The notes beneath the pieces are model-generated. The model had not been told where the DNA came from, searched no databases, and saw only the letters and a list, made by a program, of their open reading frames with translations. Positions 49,944 to 60,424 of a stretch of DNA of 64,000 nt are shown here, in pieces. The translations under genes and the position numbers were made by a program. How positions within the stretch are numbered: position 1 is the stretch's first letter; each line of letters begins with the position of its first letter. Source of the DNA: UTCHB3 sp002050155 (GTDB lineage: Bacteria > Bacteroidota > Ignavibacteria > Ignavibacteriales > Ignavibacteriaceae); NCBI GenBank assembly GCA_030584105.1, contig CP129491.1, forward strand, positions 2,294,001 through 2,358,000, in the 5' to 3' direction.

Positions 49944-51272
49944 ATGCAAACACCTGAACTGTTAATGCCTGCGGGCGATTTGGAGAAATTGAAATTTGCT
50001 TTTGCATACGGCGCTGATGCCGTGTATGCGGGAGTGCCGATGTTCTCGCTAAGAGCAAGGGAGAACCGCTTTAAAACACACGGGATTAAGGAGGCAATAG
50101 ATTATACCCACTCGCTGGGAAAAAAGATATACCTCACCGTGAATATCTTTCCGCATAACAGCAAACTTGACCCGATGATTAACGCTATTGAACAAATGGC
50201 GGAACTTAAACCTGACGCTTTCATTATGGCTGACCCCGGCGTTATCTATTTCGCACGAAAAATTGCGCCACAAATACCAATTCATCTTTCCACACAGGCA
50301 AACAACATCAACTGGGCTTCGGCAATGTTTTGGCGCGACCTTGGCGTTACGCGAATCATCCTTTCACGCGAGCTTTCACTGAAAGAGGTAAGAACAATTC
50401 ACGAGAAAGTGCCCGATATCGAGCTTGAATTTTTCGTTCACGGCTCAATTTGCATGGCATACTCGGGGCGCTGCCTCCTTTCGAACTACATGTCGTACCG
50501 CGACGCAAATCAGGGCACATGCTCGCACAGTTGCCGCTGGCAGTACAAAGTTTACAAAGGCTACGAAGAGAATCCAGGGTATGAAGTGGCGGCAACCGAA
50601 GATGAAATGACCGAAGACGGCGTTTACGACCCCGTTTACAGGCCCTTGGAAGGGAATTTTTACTTGGAAGAACAGCAGCGCCCCGGCGAATTTCTTGAAA
50701 CTGACGAAGATGAATTCGGAACCTACATTATGAACTCACGCGACCTGTGTGCAATCGAATATCTTCAGGAGTTAAAAGATGCCGGCGTTGTAAGTTTCAA
50801 GGTTGAGGGGCGCTCGAAATCTATTTATTATGCCGCATCGGTGGCGCGTACATACCGCAAAGCGATCGACGAAATGGAGCTGGGCATAAAACCTACATTT
50901 GATTATGTAACTGAGCTTGCAAAAACTGCAAATCGCGGTTTTATTCCGGGCTTTTTGGTTGCAAATCCGAAAGAAAAAGCGCAATGGTACGAGAAAAATG
51001 TACAGTTGCAAACACATGAGTTTTCGGGTGTCGTGCGTGAAATAATGCCCGATGGCTTAGCTCGCTTAGAAGTAAGAAACCGCATAGATGTGGGGCAGGA
51101 AGTGGAGGTTTTCTTCCCTGATTTCCGGGATGATTTCACTCAGCGAATCGGTTTAATGAAAAACACGGATGGCGAAATTCTTGATGCTGCACACGGCGGT
51201 GCGGGGGATATTTTCTTTAAGTTCGAGAGACCCGTTCAGCCGGGAGTGTTAGTAAGGCGGGAAAGAGTTTAA
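49944..51272 (+). CDS. trhP: U32 family protein, tRNA uridine-34 hydroxylation (TrhP/YegQ-like)
   Basis: Start set at ATG 49944 (MQTPELLMPAGDLEKLKFAF); a TTG at 49914 is in frame but has no support. The opening LLMPAGDLEKLKFAFAYGAD with AVYAG, the segment HLSTQANNINWASA and the cysteine set SICMAYSGRCLLSNY ... GTCSHSCRW are the U32 hallmarks; those cysteines bind an iron-sulfur cluster in the characterised tRNA-modifying members. A 50-residue acidic insert (~215-265) is longer than in the E. coli protein. Once called peptidases, these enzymes use prephenate to hydroxylate uridine at tRNA position 34. It is separate from the defence genes (150 bp gap). Confidence 0.82.
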   Translation: MQTPELLMPAGDLEKLKFAFAYGADAVYAGVPMFSLRARENRFKTHGIKEAIDYTHSLGKKIYLTVNIFPHNSKLDPMINAIEQMAELKPDAFIMADPGVIYFARKIAPQIPIHLSTQANNINWASAMFWRDLGVTRIILSRELSLKEVRTIHEKVPDIELEFFVHGSICMAYSGRCLLSNYMSYRDANQGTCSHSCRWQYKVYKGYEENPGYEVAATEDEMTEDGVYDPVYRPLEGNFYLEEQQRPGEFLETDEDEFGTYIMNSRDLCAIEYLQELKDAGVVSFKVEGRSKSIYYAASVARTYRKAIDEMELGIKPTFDYVTELAKTANRGFIPGFLVANPKEKAQWYEKNVQLQTHEFSGVVREIMPDGLARLEVRNRIDVGQEVEVFFPDFRDDFTQRIGLMKNTDGEILDAAHGGAGDIFFKFERPVQPGVLVRRERV

Positions 51273-51416
51273 TTTTGCATCACGCTCCTTGATTTTTATT
51301 GAAGCGGCAAAACTTCGGCGAACTATTAACAACTGATAACCGCTTTTTGAAAAATGGGGAAAAAATTGTAAAACCACTCTCTAAAAAGTGAACAAAAACT
51401 AAAAACTGAGCAAAAA

Positions 51417-52184
51417 ATGTCGCTTCGAAAACAATATGCAGAAGAAGTGGAGCGGGAGTTTTCCCGTCAAACCCGGTCGGAACCACCAATTCTGACTGAA
51501 AAAATGCTAAACAGCCTGCCCAAACCGGTGCAGAGACACTTGAGAGTTTGCGGTTATCCCGGCAAACCCCTCTTTAACCACGCTGAAATGATCTGGGGAA
51601 ATGTAGATTTTTTAAGAGCTCCCAAAACCCCACCGTTAAAACTTAAATGTGTGCAGCAAAATTTTGCCGCTGAGCCATGCAGAATTGTTCTTATGACCAC
51701 CCGTTTAGCCGGAATTATCCCGTTCGAAGGACGCGATAAGTATCAGGATGACCATGGAAACATGCTGATTAAGATCGGAAAACTGCTGACGCTTCAGGAA
51801 GCAAAAGGTGAGGCAATGGACAGGTCAGGGTTAGTTACAATTCTGGCTGAAGCTTTTGTGCTGCCGGCATATCTGTTCCAACCGTATATTAGCTGGGGTG
51901 AATTTGATGAGTTCTCCGCTGCGGCTACAATAACCCGGAACGGAATTGAAGTCGGTGGTGTTTTTTGCTTTAATGAGCGGGGAGAATATGTTCGTTTTGA
52001 ATCAAATGACCGGTATTTGTCAACCCCAAAGGGAGATGAAAACCACCCATGGGCGGCAACACTCGGGAATTATTTTGAGAAAAACGGCTACAGAATACCC
52101 GGTTACATGAATGCAGAGTGGCTTCTGCCCGAAGGAAAGCACGAATATTTCCTTGGCGAAATTTTGGAGTTCAGGTATTCCTGA
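51417..52184 (+). CDS. DUF6544 family protein
   Basis: 255 residues. The start of the family, LPKPVQRHLRVCGYPGKPLFNHAEMIWGN as split here across ~34-62, is characteristic: a conserved LPxPVQRYLR followed by a G-x-P-x-x-G segment. No signal peptide, catalytic motif or membrane segment. Function unknown in the family. A single gene that converges on the endonuclease gene at 52273. Confidence 0.65.
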   Translation: MSLRKQYAEEVEREFSRQTRSEPPILTEKMLNSLPKPVQRHLRVCGYPGKPLFNHAEMIWGNVDFLRAPKTPPLKLKCVQQNFAAEPCRIVLMTTRLAGIIPFEGRDKYQDDHGNMLIKIGKLLTLQEAKGEAMDRSGLVTILAEAFVLPAYLFQPYISWGEFDEFSAAATITRNGIEVGGVFCFNERGEYVRFESNDRYLSTPKGDENHPWAATLGNYFEKNGYRIPGYMNAEWLLPEGKHEYFLGEILEFRYS

Positions 52185-52272
52185 GTTCCCGGGTTAATTA
52201 CGTTTCTTGGTTAGATTTTGGCTTAACACTGCCCGGTTTGGTGAAGTTCACCGGTTGCCGTACTGCAAACTT

Positions 52273-53928
52273 CTACTTCAAAAGCACCAATTTAGTGGTT
52301 GCATTAAATCCATCGGCTTCCATTCTGCAGAAATAAATACCCCCGGGCAGATTGGTGGCGTCGAACGAAACAACATGTTCGCCCGGAGCGCGTTCGTCGT
52401 TAACCAGCACGGCAATTTCGTTTCCAATCACATCATAAACCGCAAGTTTCACAAAGGATGAGTTCCCGTTTCTGTTCGGCACGCTGAAACCAATTTTTGT
52501 TTCAGGGTTGAACGGGTTAGGGTAATTTTGTTTCAGCGCAAAGCTGTTGTTAAGCACAGCGGGGGTCTCTTCAACATTTATTCCGGTGCTAATATCGCTT
52601 ACGCCTTTCACCACGCCGTTAAAAGTTCCGCCGTCGCTGTTAATTTCTATCATCCCCTGAAAAGAGCCTGTCGTAGTCGGTTTGAAAGAAAGGATCACTT
52701 CCACCATCGAGCCGCCGGCGATCTGCACGGGTATATTTTCAAAACTGAACACGGGGTTACTAATCGATTTGTTCGAAATGGTTAAAACTTTATCGCCCGT
52801 ATTAATCAGCCATAGCGAGGCATAGCCGGTTCCGTTCACTAATACGGTATCGAACGAAAGCCCCGGCGGAAATACATTCAGATTAGCCGTAGGAAGTGGT
52901 GAAGTGTTGTTCAGGAAACTGTAAATTCTGTCAACAAACTCGAGGTGGTCGATAAAAGGGTTCCTTTTATTCTGATACAAAGCAATTCCGGCATTTCTTT
53001 GCAACTCACGCGAATCCACGGGGTCAAATTTATTCCAAATTCTAAACGCGGACTCCTGTGCGGCACTAAAAAACGAGCCATAGTTCGAGGGGTATCTTGT
53101 AATAAAATAAAGCATTGAGCGGGCAACATTTCCTTTGTGCACATCTCTTGGTTCAAACACCGTTGCGCCTGTAGAACCCGGTCCAAGTTTACTGCCGCCC
53201 GAGGTCCAGGTTGGTGTTCCGGTAACGGCGCCGAAAGGGTAGTTGCTTCTTTTATTGTTTGCTGTGCTGCTTGTTGGGTAGAGGTGATAGATATCCGACC
53301 TCATCGGTTCATTTTGGCTGAAAGTGCCTTGTGGCCAGGTATGTTCGGTATCGAATCCTTGATTTTGCGCAGCAGTACGCGTTGCGGCTTTAATTTTCGT
53401 ACCGGTGTAAACACACTCAATCGTGTCGCCGGGCTGCTTATCAATCACTTCAAACATTCTGTCGCGCGCAGTGTTATACCCAAGTGAAGTGTGGTTAATC
53501 ACCAAGCTGTTCAGAGCATTTTTCAGGTCAGCGTCGAACTTATCGAAAGTTGAAGTTTGGTAAGAATCACCCGTTGAACCCATCCCCGAAACCAAAAGAG
53601 TAACCGACGCAGTGCTGTCAACAGAATAAAAAACGATGAAGGAGCGGTCGGTAATATTCTGCACGGGTTTATAATTAACCGTAATAAGAAGACTATCGTG
53701 CGCGCCCACTGTAACTAAACTGTCCGTTGGTTTAAATACATCGGAAAGTGAAGTTACTTTCAATGTTTTATCGCGGTCAAAATTATTTTTCAGATAGATC
53801 GATCCCGTTGCGGTAATATTCCGAACCGTCATCGGAAAAGAAAGCTCCATTTCTGAAAAGCGAAGTTGTGCGAAACTAAGCGAGGCAGTAAAAACAAAAA
53901 CAAATGCGGTAGTGATAAGTCTTTTCAA
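52273..53928 (-). CDS. Secreted endonuclease I (beta-beta-alpha metal) with type IX secretion tail
   Basis: Exported nuclease likely used for nutrition or DNA scavenging. Signal peptide LITTAFVFVFTASLSFAQ; a ~90-residue Ig-like/choice-of-anchor segment; then the endonuclease I domain with general-base His in EHTWPQ, SDIYHLYPTSSTANNKRSNY and FEPRDVHKGNVARSMLYF (metal His/Asn). A second Ig-like domain (LSFDTVLVNGTGYASLWLIN) and the type IX tail QNYPNPFNPETKIGFSV ending GIYFCRMEADGF complete the 551 residues. Active-site residues look intact. Not linked to the defence genes. Confidence 0.88.
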   Translation of the reverse strand: MKRLITTAFVFVFTASLSFAQLRFSEMELSFPMTVRNITATGSIYLKNNFDRDKTLKVTSLSDVFKPTDSLVTVGAHDSLLITVNYKPVQNITDRSFIVFYSVDSTASVTLLVSGMGSTGDSYQTSTFDKFDADLKNALNSLVINHTSLGYNTARDRMFEVIDKQPGDTIECVYTGTKIKAATRTAAQNQGFDTEHTWPQGTFSQNEPMRSDIYHLYPTSSTANNKRSNYPFGAVTGTPTWTSGGSKLGPGSTGATVFEPRDVHKGNVARSMLYFITRYPSNYGSFFSAAQESAFRIWNKFDPVDSRELQRNAGIALYQNKRNPFIDHLEFVDRIYSFLNNTSPLPTANLNVFPPGLSFDTVLVNGTGYASLWLINTGDKVLTISNKSISNPVFSFENIPVQIAGGSMVEVILSFKPTTTGSFQGMIEINSDGGTFNGVVKGVSDISTGINVEETPAVLNNSFALKQNYPNPFNPETKIGFSVPNRNGNSSFVKLAVYDVIGNEIAVLVNDERAPGEHVVSFDATNLPGGIYFCRMEADGFNATTKLVLLK

Positions 53929-54049
53929 TTGAGTGTCTTGTTAAATTATAAAAGGTAACCTTAAATATAAGGGTATGGCGGGATATTTTAAGCTACTCTC
54001 TTTCCCCCTTACCCTGTAACTTCGTTAAATTTAACCACAGATAACCTGG

Positions 54050-54682
54050 TTACGATTTCTTTTTACAGACACCCGGGAAAATTCTGCCGGTTCTTTTTTG
54101 ATATTCAGTGTAAAGAGCGCCAAATTTTTCGGTGAGTTTTCGCTCTTCATAAATTGATCCGATGAAAAAATAAGCAGTAAAAAAAATCACCATGAAAAGA
54201 TAATCCAACTGCATCTGCGGGCGGAAAACAAGAAAGATAATAGCAAACAGGTAGATCGGATGGCGGCTGAATTTATAGGGTCCATCCAACCGGAGAGGAA
54301 TAACCTCGTCGAGGTCTTTAAGTGCGTCGTAATTTCCTTTTCGGGCGCGCAACGGTTGAGCAATGCCGATAAATTCTTTCCCGGAAATATACTTAAACAC
54401 CCAAAGCATCCCGAGAAAAGCAAGAAACTGCACCCCCGCAAAAATCAGATCAACAGGGGTAGGCAGATCGTAAATTGGGGTGCCGTTTTTGGGCGAAAGC
54501 TCGTAAACTATATAAAGTGTTACAAAAGAGAGGAAATTAAAAATCAGTCTGTACCACGGCATAACTTTCGGAAAGCGAAGTGCAACCCACCTCTTAACCC
54601 CCGTTGAAGCCGTGAAAGTGTGAAGAACCGCAAACCCGGCAAAAAGAAGCCCCATAATCAGAAAATCATAAACTATATTCAT
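54050..54682 (-). CDS. Membrane protein of the NnrU / isoprenylcysteine methyltransferase-like group
   Basis: 210 residues with five or six membrane segments. The C-terminal signature GPYKFSRHPIYLF with EERKLTEKFGALYTEYQKRT and IFPG is that of the ICMT/PEMT-like methyltransferase fold, which binds S-adenosylmethionine. Substrate unknown. Stands alone. Confidence 0.7.
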   Translation of the reverse strand: MNIVYDFLIMGLLFAGFAVLHTFTASTGVKRWVALRFPKVMPWYRLIFNFLSFVTLYIVYELSPKNGTPIYDLPTPVDLIFAGVQFLAFLGMLWVFKYISGKEFIGIAQPLRARKGNYDALKDLDEVIPLRLDGPYKFSRHPIYLFAIIFLVFRPQMQLDYLFMVIFFTAYFFIGSIYEERKLTEKFGALYTEYQKRTGRIFPGVCKKKS

Positions 54683-54805
54683 CTTTTCTCATCATATTTT
54701 ATATCGTACATTAGATTCCCGCCATCGGTAAAACCCGCTAAGTTCATAAAACACCACTCAAACACAAAACCAACCCCATTTAACCGGTAAAGCAAACTAA
54801 ACCGG

Positions 54806-56233
54806 CTACACTTCTTTCCGATAGCGGGCAACGGGAATCCTCATCGATTCACGATATTTGGTAACCGTTCTCCTGGCAATCTGTACTCCTTCGGCTTTCA
54901 GGGTATCAGCAATTTTGTCGTCGCTAAGTGGTGCAGATTTATTCTCAGCCTCTATAAGAAGTTTAATTCTTTCTTTAATTTCTTTGTTTGAAACCTCTTC
55001 CCCTTCGTCGGTCATTAAACCCTCGGAGAAGAAATATTTCAATTCGTGGATGCCCTGCCTGCTTTGAACAAATTTTCCGTTTACCACACGGCTGATGGTT
55101 GAAATATCCATGTTGATGTTCCCGGCAACATCTTTGTAGCGAAGCGGTTTGAGCACCCCCTTCATAAAAAACTCCTGCTGAAACTCAACGATAGACTGCA
55201 TAACCTTCATCATTGTATCCCGCCGTTGCTCTATGCAGGCAATGAACCACTTAGCAGATTCAAACTTTTCGCGCAGAAATTTATATGTCTGTTTCTCCCT
55301 TTCTGACTGGTTTTTTGTTGCTTTATTTGCAGCAACCATCTCCAAATAAGTTTTGCTCAAAGTAACCGACGGGATCGATCTGTCGTTAGGTTCAATCTTG
55401 AACTCGCCGTCAACCTCATCAATTATAAAATCAGGGGTAATTTGGTTAAGTTCATAATTATCAATGTCCCCGGCGCCGGGTTTCGGGTTCAGTTTAGTAA
55501 TCAGCCTGATAACCGATGCAAAAGTTTCCTCGCTAAGCGCCATCTCTTCCCTGATTTTATTATAGTGTTTTTTCAGGAAAGCGTCGTAATGTTCGTTCAG
55601 CAGTTTTTCAGCCAGAAACGAGTAATATGGGTCGTAAGAAAGGGTCTGAAGTTGAACCAGCAGGCACTCGCGCAGGTCACGAGTTGCTATTCCGGGCGGG
55701 TCGAACGCTTGAATAGTTCTCAGCAGTTCTTCAGCATCCGCATGGTTAATCACAATGTTTTGAAATGTAGCAAGGTCAACTACTAAATCTTCCAAACTGC
55801 GGGCAAGGTAGCCGTCGTCATCAAGATTGCCAATAATCTCCTCACCAAGCGTGGTTAAATCTTCGGAGATATCGAGCATATAAAGTTGCTGCAACAATTT
55901 TTCGGAGAACGACTCTCGTGAGCGGGCAATCGGGCGGAAGGTCTCCTCCCTTTGGTCCATACTCGAGGGGTCGTTGTAGTAGTCCTCATCATTCATATAA
56001 TCTTCAACGGTGAACTCATTATCCTCGTTGAAGTTCTCGTCTTCATCGAACCTTTCGTCATCATCCTGCTCAGTTTTCAGGTCGAGTTCTTCTTCGAGCA
56101 TCGGGTTAAGTTCCAGTTCTTCCTTAATCCTTTGTTCGAGGGCTAAATTGTTAAGCTGCAGCAGTTTTTGATATTGAATCTGTTGCGGCGTAAGCTTTTG
56201 GGTTTGCGATAGTTTTTGTTGAATCGAAAGCAT
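54806..56233 (-). CDS. rpoN: RNA polymerase sigma-54 factor
   Basis: Directs RNA polymerase to -24/-12 promoters, dependent on enhancer-binding activators. Start set at ATG 56233, whose first base overlaps the TGA of the DUF3109 gene; an upstream start at 56266 is unlikely. The 475 residues show the Gln-rich activator region (IQQKLSQTQKLTPQQIQYQK), an acidic stretch (~residues 40-80), the core-binding part and the C-terminal RpoN box ARRTVTKYRE. Coupled to the DUF3109 gene upstream. Confidence 0.95.
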   Translation of the reverse strand: MLSIQQKLSQTQKLTPQQIQYQKLLQLNNLALEQRIKEELELNPMLEEELDLKTEQDDDERFDEDENFNEDNEFTVEDYMNDEDYYNDPSSMDQREETFRPIARSRESFSEKLLQQLYMLDISEDLTTLGEEIIGNLDDDGYLARSLEDLVVDLATFQNIVINHADAEELLRTIQAFDPPGIATRDLRECLLVQLQTLSYDPYYSFLAEKLLNEHYDAFLKKHYNKIREEMALSEETFASVIRLITKLNPKPGAGDIDNYELNQITPDFIIDEVDGEFKIEPNDRSIPSVTLSKTYLEMVAANKATKNQSEREKQTYKFLREKFESAKWFIACIEQRRDTMMKVMQSIVEFQQEFFMKGVLKPLRYKDVAGNINMDISTISRVVNGKFVQSRQGIHELKYFFSEGLMTDEGEEVSNKEIKERIKLLIEAENKSAPLSDDKIADTLKAEGVQIARRTVTKYRESMRIPVARYRKEV

Positions 56234-56787
56234 CAGTCTTCTAATCCTTCCAAAGCGCTGTACCATTCCTCCCCGTAGTTACGGGTAAGAGGTTCGCGCA
56301 AAAAAGTAATCATTCTGGTTTTTTCTTTATTCCCTTTTTCAATTGCGGGTTCGCAGAACGGAAAGCGTTCGTATCTCAAAATATCCCCGCCGAACGGGGA
56401 AATTCGAATTGGGAAGAGGTGGCAAGAGATCGGCTTTTTCCAATTTGTCTTCCCTTCATAATAAACTTTTTCAAGCGAGCACTTAGCGATATCGCCGTCG
56501 TAATAGACGAACACGCACGCTTTACGGTCATAACTTTTGGTAAACAGTTCTTCCTGAAACTCGTCGTAAAACCCCTCGGACTCAATCACTTTTCGGTGTT
56601 CCGGCGGGATTATATCCAAAATCAGAGGGAGTATCTCTTTCATAACCGGAATTTCCGAGTGGCGCAGCGGCGCTCCGAAATCCCCCTCAAAAGTGCAGCA
56701 TGCTCCTTTGCATTTTTCGAGGTCGCAGGCAAAATTCACCGAAGTGATCTCTTTATTAATCAGTACATTATCAATTTGATAGAACAT
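56233..56787 (-). CDS. DUF3109 family protein
   Basis: 184 residues with the family signature FACDLEKCKGACCTFEGDFG near the start and cysteines further on (KACVFVYYD, CSLEKVYYE, CHLFPIRI, FCEP), suggesting a metal or iron-sulfur centre. Function unknown. Its stop overlaps the rpoN start by one base. Confidence 0.85.
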   Translation of the reverse strand: MFYQIDNVLINKEITSVNFACDLEKCKGACCTFEGDFGAPLRHSEIPVMKEILPLILDIIPPEHRKVIESEGFYDEFQEELFTKSYDRKACVFVYYDGDIAKCSLEKVYYEGKTNWKKPISCHLFPIRISPFGGDILRYERFPFCEPAIEKGNKEKTRMITFLREPLTRNYGEEWYSALEGLED

Positions 56788-56936
56788 AGAACATTAACAG
56801 AAACTTTCACAAGACTTTCAGCAAAAATATAACAAAATTCGTACCAAAACAAAAAACAGCAGATTGGAATAAAATTAACCCCCTTATACTTTATTGTTTT
56901 CATTATATTTGCAGTTTGAACAATTTTTAACTGCTT

Positions 56937-57173
56937 ATGTCGCTGCTTCGTGAACAAAGGAAACTCTTAGAACAACTCGGCAAACAGAGAAGGAAACTTG
57001 ACCCCCGTGAGTTGGAAGAACTTAAAATGTTTGAAAAAAGGCACAAGGATGAAGAGGAGTTCGATTCACTCTCGATGAAGCGCCTCAGAGAACTTGTTGC
57101 AAAATATGAAGTTAAGCGGGATAAAAGCGCCTTCGATGCGCTGTTTAAACCAAAGCAAGATGAAACAAATTAA
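56937..57173 (+). CDS. Small charged helical protein, unknown
   Basis: 78 residues, nearly all charged helix (LREQRKLLEQLGKQRRKLDP, KMFEKRHKDEEEFDSLSMKR). Lies 21 bp before the DUF2723 gene and is divergent from DUF3109. Probably real given good spacing and codon use, but without a known family. Confidence 0.55.
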   Translation: MSLLREQRKLLEQLGKQRRKLDPRELEELKMFEKRHKDEEEFDSLSMKRLRELVAKYEVKRDKSAFDALFKPKQDETN

Positions 57174-57194
57174 AATGAATCAATTGAGGAATTA

Positions 57195-60100
57195 ATGGAT
57201 TTCAAGCTAATGAACCGCATTGCTGCGGCAATAGTATTTTTTATCTCATTTTTTGTGTTATGGTCAACCGTCCAGCCGTCCGTTTCATTTTGGGACTGTG
57301 GTGAGTTCATAGCCGCTTCCTACTCTTTGCAGGTGCCTCACCCGCCGGGTGCACCCTTCTTCCTGCTGGTAGGCAGGGTTTTCTCCATGATACCGTTTGT
57401 TGATAACCTTGGTTTGCGCGTAAACATGGTATCGGTGCTTTCAAGTGCACTCTCGATCTTCTTTTTATACCTGATAATCGTTAAAATAATTGAGAATTAC
57501 CGCGGAAAGGTAGCCAACAACACCTTCGAAGCTGTCACAACCATAGTTGCCGCTGCGTGTGGTGCGCTTTCATTCTCTTTCAGCGATACCTTCTGGTTCA
57601 ACGCAGTAGAGGCTGAAGTTTATGCTGCCAGCACTGTGCTCTATGCTGCAATTATGTATCTGATAATGTTATGGAATGAAAAAGCTGATGAGCCCGGAAG
57701 TGAAAGATATTTAGTATTCCTCGCCTATCTCATTGGTCTTTCCATCGGTGTTCACTTAATGAGCGTGCTTGCAATGGTGCCCGTGGTTATGATAATTACT
57801 TTCAGAAAATATTTAAATAATCAGGAAGAATACGACGCTTCCGTGAGGGTATTCCTTCTGCATTCTCTGATTATTTTAGGTTTTGCAGCATTCATGTGGG
57901 GCCGTGCAACTCAGGCGGTGCCTCCTACTGCTGACGAATATTCAAGTTTTGATAAAAATTTCAAAATATGGCTCTTTATCATTTCTCTGATTGTAGTGAT
58001 TGTTTTCTACAAAAAGGTGTTCACGCGAAACTCGATTTACTTCCCTTTCTTTATTGGCGGGGCAGCACTTTTTCTTACCTACCCGGGCGTTGTAAAATAT
58101 CTGCCCAAGCTCATGTCGCTCATTGGCGGGCGGACATTAAGTGGCGAGTTAACATTCATCACCGTTTTTCTGGGAGTGTTGAGTTTGATAGCTTACTTAG
58201 CACATAAATACAAGCGGGCTACACTTCATTTAGTAGCACTTTCTGCAATTTTCATTTTGCTGGGGTTTGCCACCTACACTCAGGTAATAATAAGATCCAA
58301 CGCTAACCCGCCAATGAACGAAAATGAACCGGATGATTTTCCTGAATTGGTTAAATATCTCAACCGTGAACAATATGGTGATTTCCCCACTTTTAAAAGG
58401 AGATTTACGCAGGAAGAGCATCAGCAGGGTGTGTACTTAAATTATTCGTCGGACCTGCACTTCCTTTACTCTTATCAGATGAACCACATGATGACCCGCT
58501 ATCTGCTTTGGAACTACGCCGGGCGCGAGTCGTGGAATCAGGATGCCGGAAGCAATATCGCACCTTTTAACCAAATTGGGAATACGCTCGGTAAACCTTT
58601 TAACCTGGAATTTAGCGGAGATACAAAAGATTCACTCTTCGGCATCCCCTTTCTTCTCGGTATTATCGGCGTAATTTTCCACTTCAGAAAAGACAGAAAA
58701 ATGGCTATGGCCTGGTTAGTGCTTTTCATCTTTATGGGGTACCTTACGGCATACTACCAGAACCAACAGCAGCCGCAACCGAGGGAGAGAGACTATTTCT
58801 ATGTCGGGGCGTTCTTTGTCTTTTCACTTTGGATAGGCATTGCAATTAAAGAAGTTGCAATGTGGCTCTATGAAAAACTGAAAAAAGAAAGTGCCGGCGT
58901 TGCCCTCGGATATGCCGTCTTGCTTCTGGGGATTTTCTTTGTACCCGTCAGAATGTATTCGGCTAATGTTTACACTCACGACAGGTCTGCTAACTGGATA
59001 CCGTGGGACTATGCCTATAACCTTCTGCAAAGCTGTGCTCCGAATGCGATACTGTTCACTAACGGCGATAACGATACCTTCCCGCTCTGGTATCTGCAGG
59101 ATGTTGAAGGTGTCAGAAGAGATATCAGGGTGGTGAACCTTTCGCTGGCTAACACAGAGTGGTATATAAGGCAAATGAAGAACCTTGCGCCTTACGGAAC
59201 ACCTAAAATCAAACTCTCGATGAGCGATATTGAAATTAAAAATTTGCGACCCGAACTGTTTGATAGTCAAACTATTACTTTGAATGTATCCAAAGAAGAG
59301 TTTGAAAGACTGACTAAAGAGTACCCCGATTCGGTTACATACAAGCCGCAAATCGTCTGGGAGACCGACTTGCCAAAGATTCAGGATGGCAGAACTTATG
59401 CAAGAGTGCAGGATAGAGTGGTGATCGACCTGATTAAAAATGCAGGGTGGGGCAGACCGGTTTACTACTCAACCACATGCAGCGAAGATACTAAAATCGG
59501 TTTGGGCAGGTTCTTAGTTCTCGAGGGTATGGCTTACAGATTGATGCCCTTCGAAGTAAGAGATGACAATTCCGCCGTTAATGAAAAGATTCTTTCTGAA
59601 CAGTTAATGACCGATGTTAAGCCCGATTTTTACAGCAAAGAATATAAGCGCGGGCTTAAATTCAGAAGCATTGCTGACCCCAATGTCTTCTTAGATGAAA
59701 ATCAAAAAAGAATGACCCTTAACTACAGAAATTCGTTTTACAGGCTTATTGTTTATTACCAGACGGTGAAAAAAGACACTGCGAAAGCGATTCAGGTGCT
59801 CAACAAATTGGAAGAGTTGTTGCCGATGAAGCGCACAATTGATGATTTCAGATACCGTGCCGATTATGCAAACATGTTTCGTAAAGTAGGCAACGAAAGC
59901 AAGTATGAAGAAATAATGAAAGATGTTGAACCTGTTGCGTGGAAATTGATAAACGATAACCCGCAGTCTGTTCTTACGGATCAATCTACACCCTCTATTT
60001 TGCTGGATTACTATGAAGCCACAAAACAAGTGGCAAAAGGGCTGAAGTTAATCGATATCTTCGATCAATATTATCCGAATCAGCCGTTTACTAAAACACT

Positions 60101-60203
60101 GCGCGATAAATTCAACGCTATTATGCACGGTAAAGACCCCTCAGCGCCCGACACTTCCGGTGATACAACCAAACAGCAGCAGGGCGAGCAGTTGAAACAG
60201 TAG
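57195..60203 (+). CDS. DUF2723 membrane glycosyltransferase-like protein
   Basis: 1002 residues with about a dozen membrane segments in the first 600. The family marker VSFWDCGEFIAASYSLQVPH with PPGAPFF lies at residues ~31-58, after the first membrane segment, similar to the acidic loop of GT-C protein O-mannosyltransferases; YQNQQQPQPRERDYFY and FTNGDNDTFPLWYLQDVEG are further family blocks. The C-terminal soluble part (~680-1002) is periplasmic, with helical repeats. Likely transfers sugars from lipid carriers to exported proteins; acceptor unknown. Followed by a strong terminator. Confidence 0.85.
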   Translation: MDFKLMNRIAAAIVFFISFFVLWSTVQPSVSFWDCGEFIAASYSLQVPHPPGAPFFLLVGRVFSMIPFVDNLGLRVNMVSVLSSALSIFFLYLIIVKIIENYRGKVANNTFEAVTTIVAAACGALSFSFSDTFWFNAVEAEVYAASTVLYAAIMYLIMLWNEKADEPGSERYLVFLAYLIGLSIGVHLMSVLAMVPVVMIITFRKYLNNQEEYDASVRVFLLHSLIILGFAAFMWGRATQAVPPTADEYSSFDKNFKIWLFIISLIVVIVFYKKVFTRNSIYFPFFIGGAALFLTYPGVVKYLPKLMSLIGGRTLSGELTFITVFLGVLSLIAYLAHKYKRATLHLVALSAIFILLGFATYTQVIIRSNANPPMNENEPDDFPELVKYLNREQYGDFPTFKRRFTQEEHQQGVYLNYSSDLHFLYSYQMNHMMTRYLLWNYAGRESWNQDAGSNIAPFNQIGNTLGKPFNLEFSGDTKDSLFGIPFLLGIIGVIFHFRKDRKMAMAWLVLFIFMGYLTAYYQNQQQPQPRERDYFYVGAFFVFSLWIGIAIKEVAMWLYEKLKKESAGVALGYAVLLLGIFFVPVRMYSANVYTHDRSANWIPWDYAYNLLQSCAPNAILFTNGDNDTFPLWYLQDVEGVRRDIRVVNLSLANTEWYIRQMKNLAPYGTPKIKLSMSDIEIKNLRPELFDSQTITLNVSKEEFERLTKEYPDSVTYKPQIVWETDLPKIQDGRTYARVQDRVVIDLIKNAGWGRPVYYSTTCSEDTKIGLGRFLVLEGMAYRLMPFEVRDDNSAVNEKILSEQLMTDVKPDFYSKEYKRGLKFRSIADPNVFLDENQKRMTLNYRNSFYRLIVYYQTVKKDTAKAIQVLNKLEELLPMKRTIDDFRYRADYANMFRKVGNESKYEEIMKDVEPVAWKLINDNPQSVLTDQSTPSILLDYYEATKQVAKGLKLIDIFDQYYPNQPFTKTLRDKFNAIMHGKDPSAPDTSGDTTKQQQGEQLKQ

Positions 60204-60213
60204 TATTTAAGCC

Positions 60214-60245
60214 AAAGGGAGCCTCGCCGCTCCCTTTGTTTTTTC
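60214..60245 (+). terminator. Terminator of the DUF2723 gene
   Basis: Perfect 9-bp stem AAAGGGAGC (60214-60222) with GCTCCCTTT (60229-60237), then G and six T. Confidence 0.95.
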
Positions 60246-60424
60246 CGCCCCGCTTTTTAAAAACACCGGCGGTACAGAAAGGCGGTACGGAAAATTAACT
60301 TAAAACAAACGAAGGCAAGTTAACCGGAAAACCAAACCGTTGGAACTGACTGAACCTTTGAAAGCGATGAGCGTTCAGCAGAACAGACGGAAACAAATTA
60401 ACAGCAAAAACGACTAAACAGTAA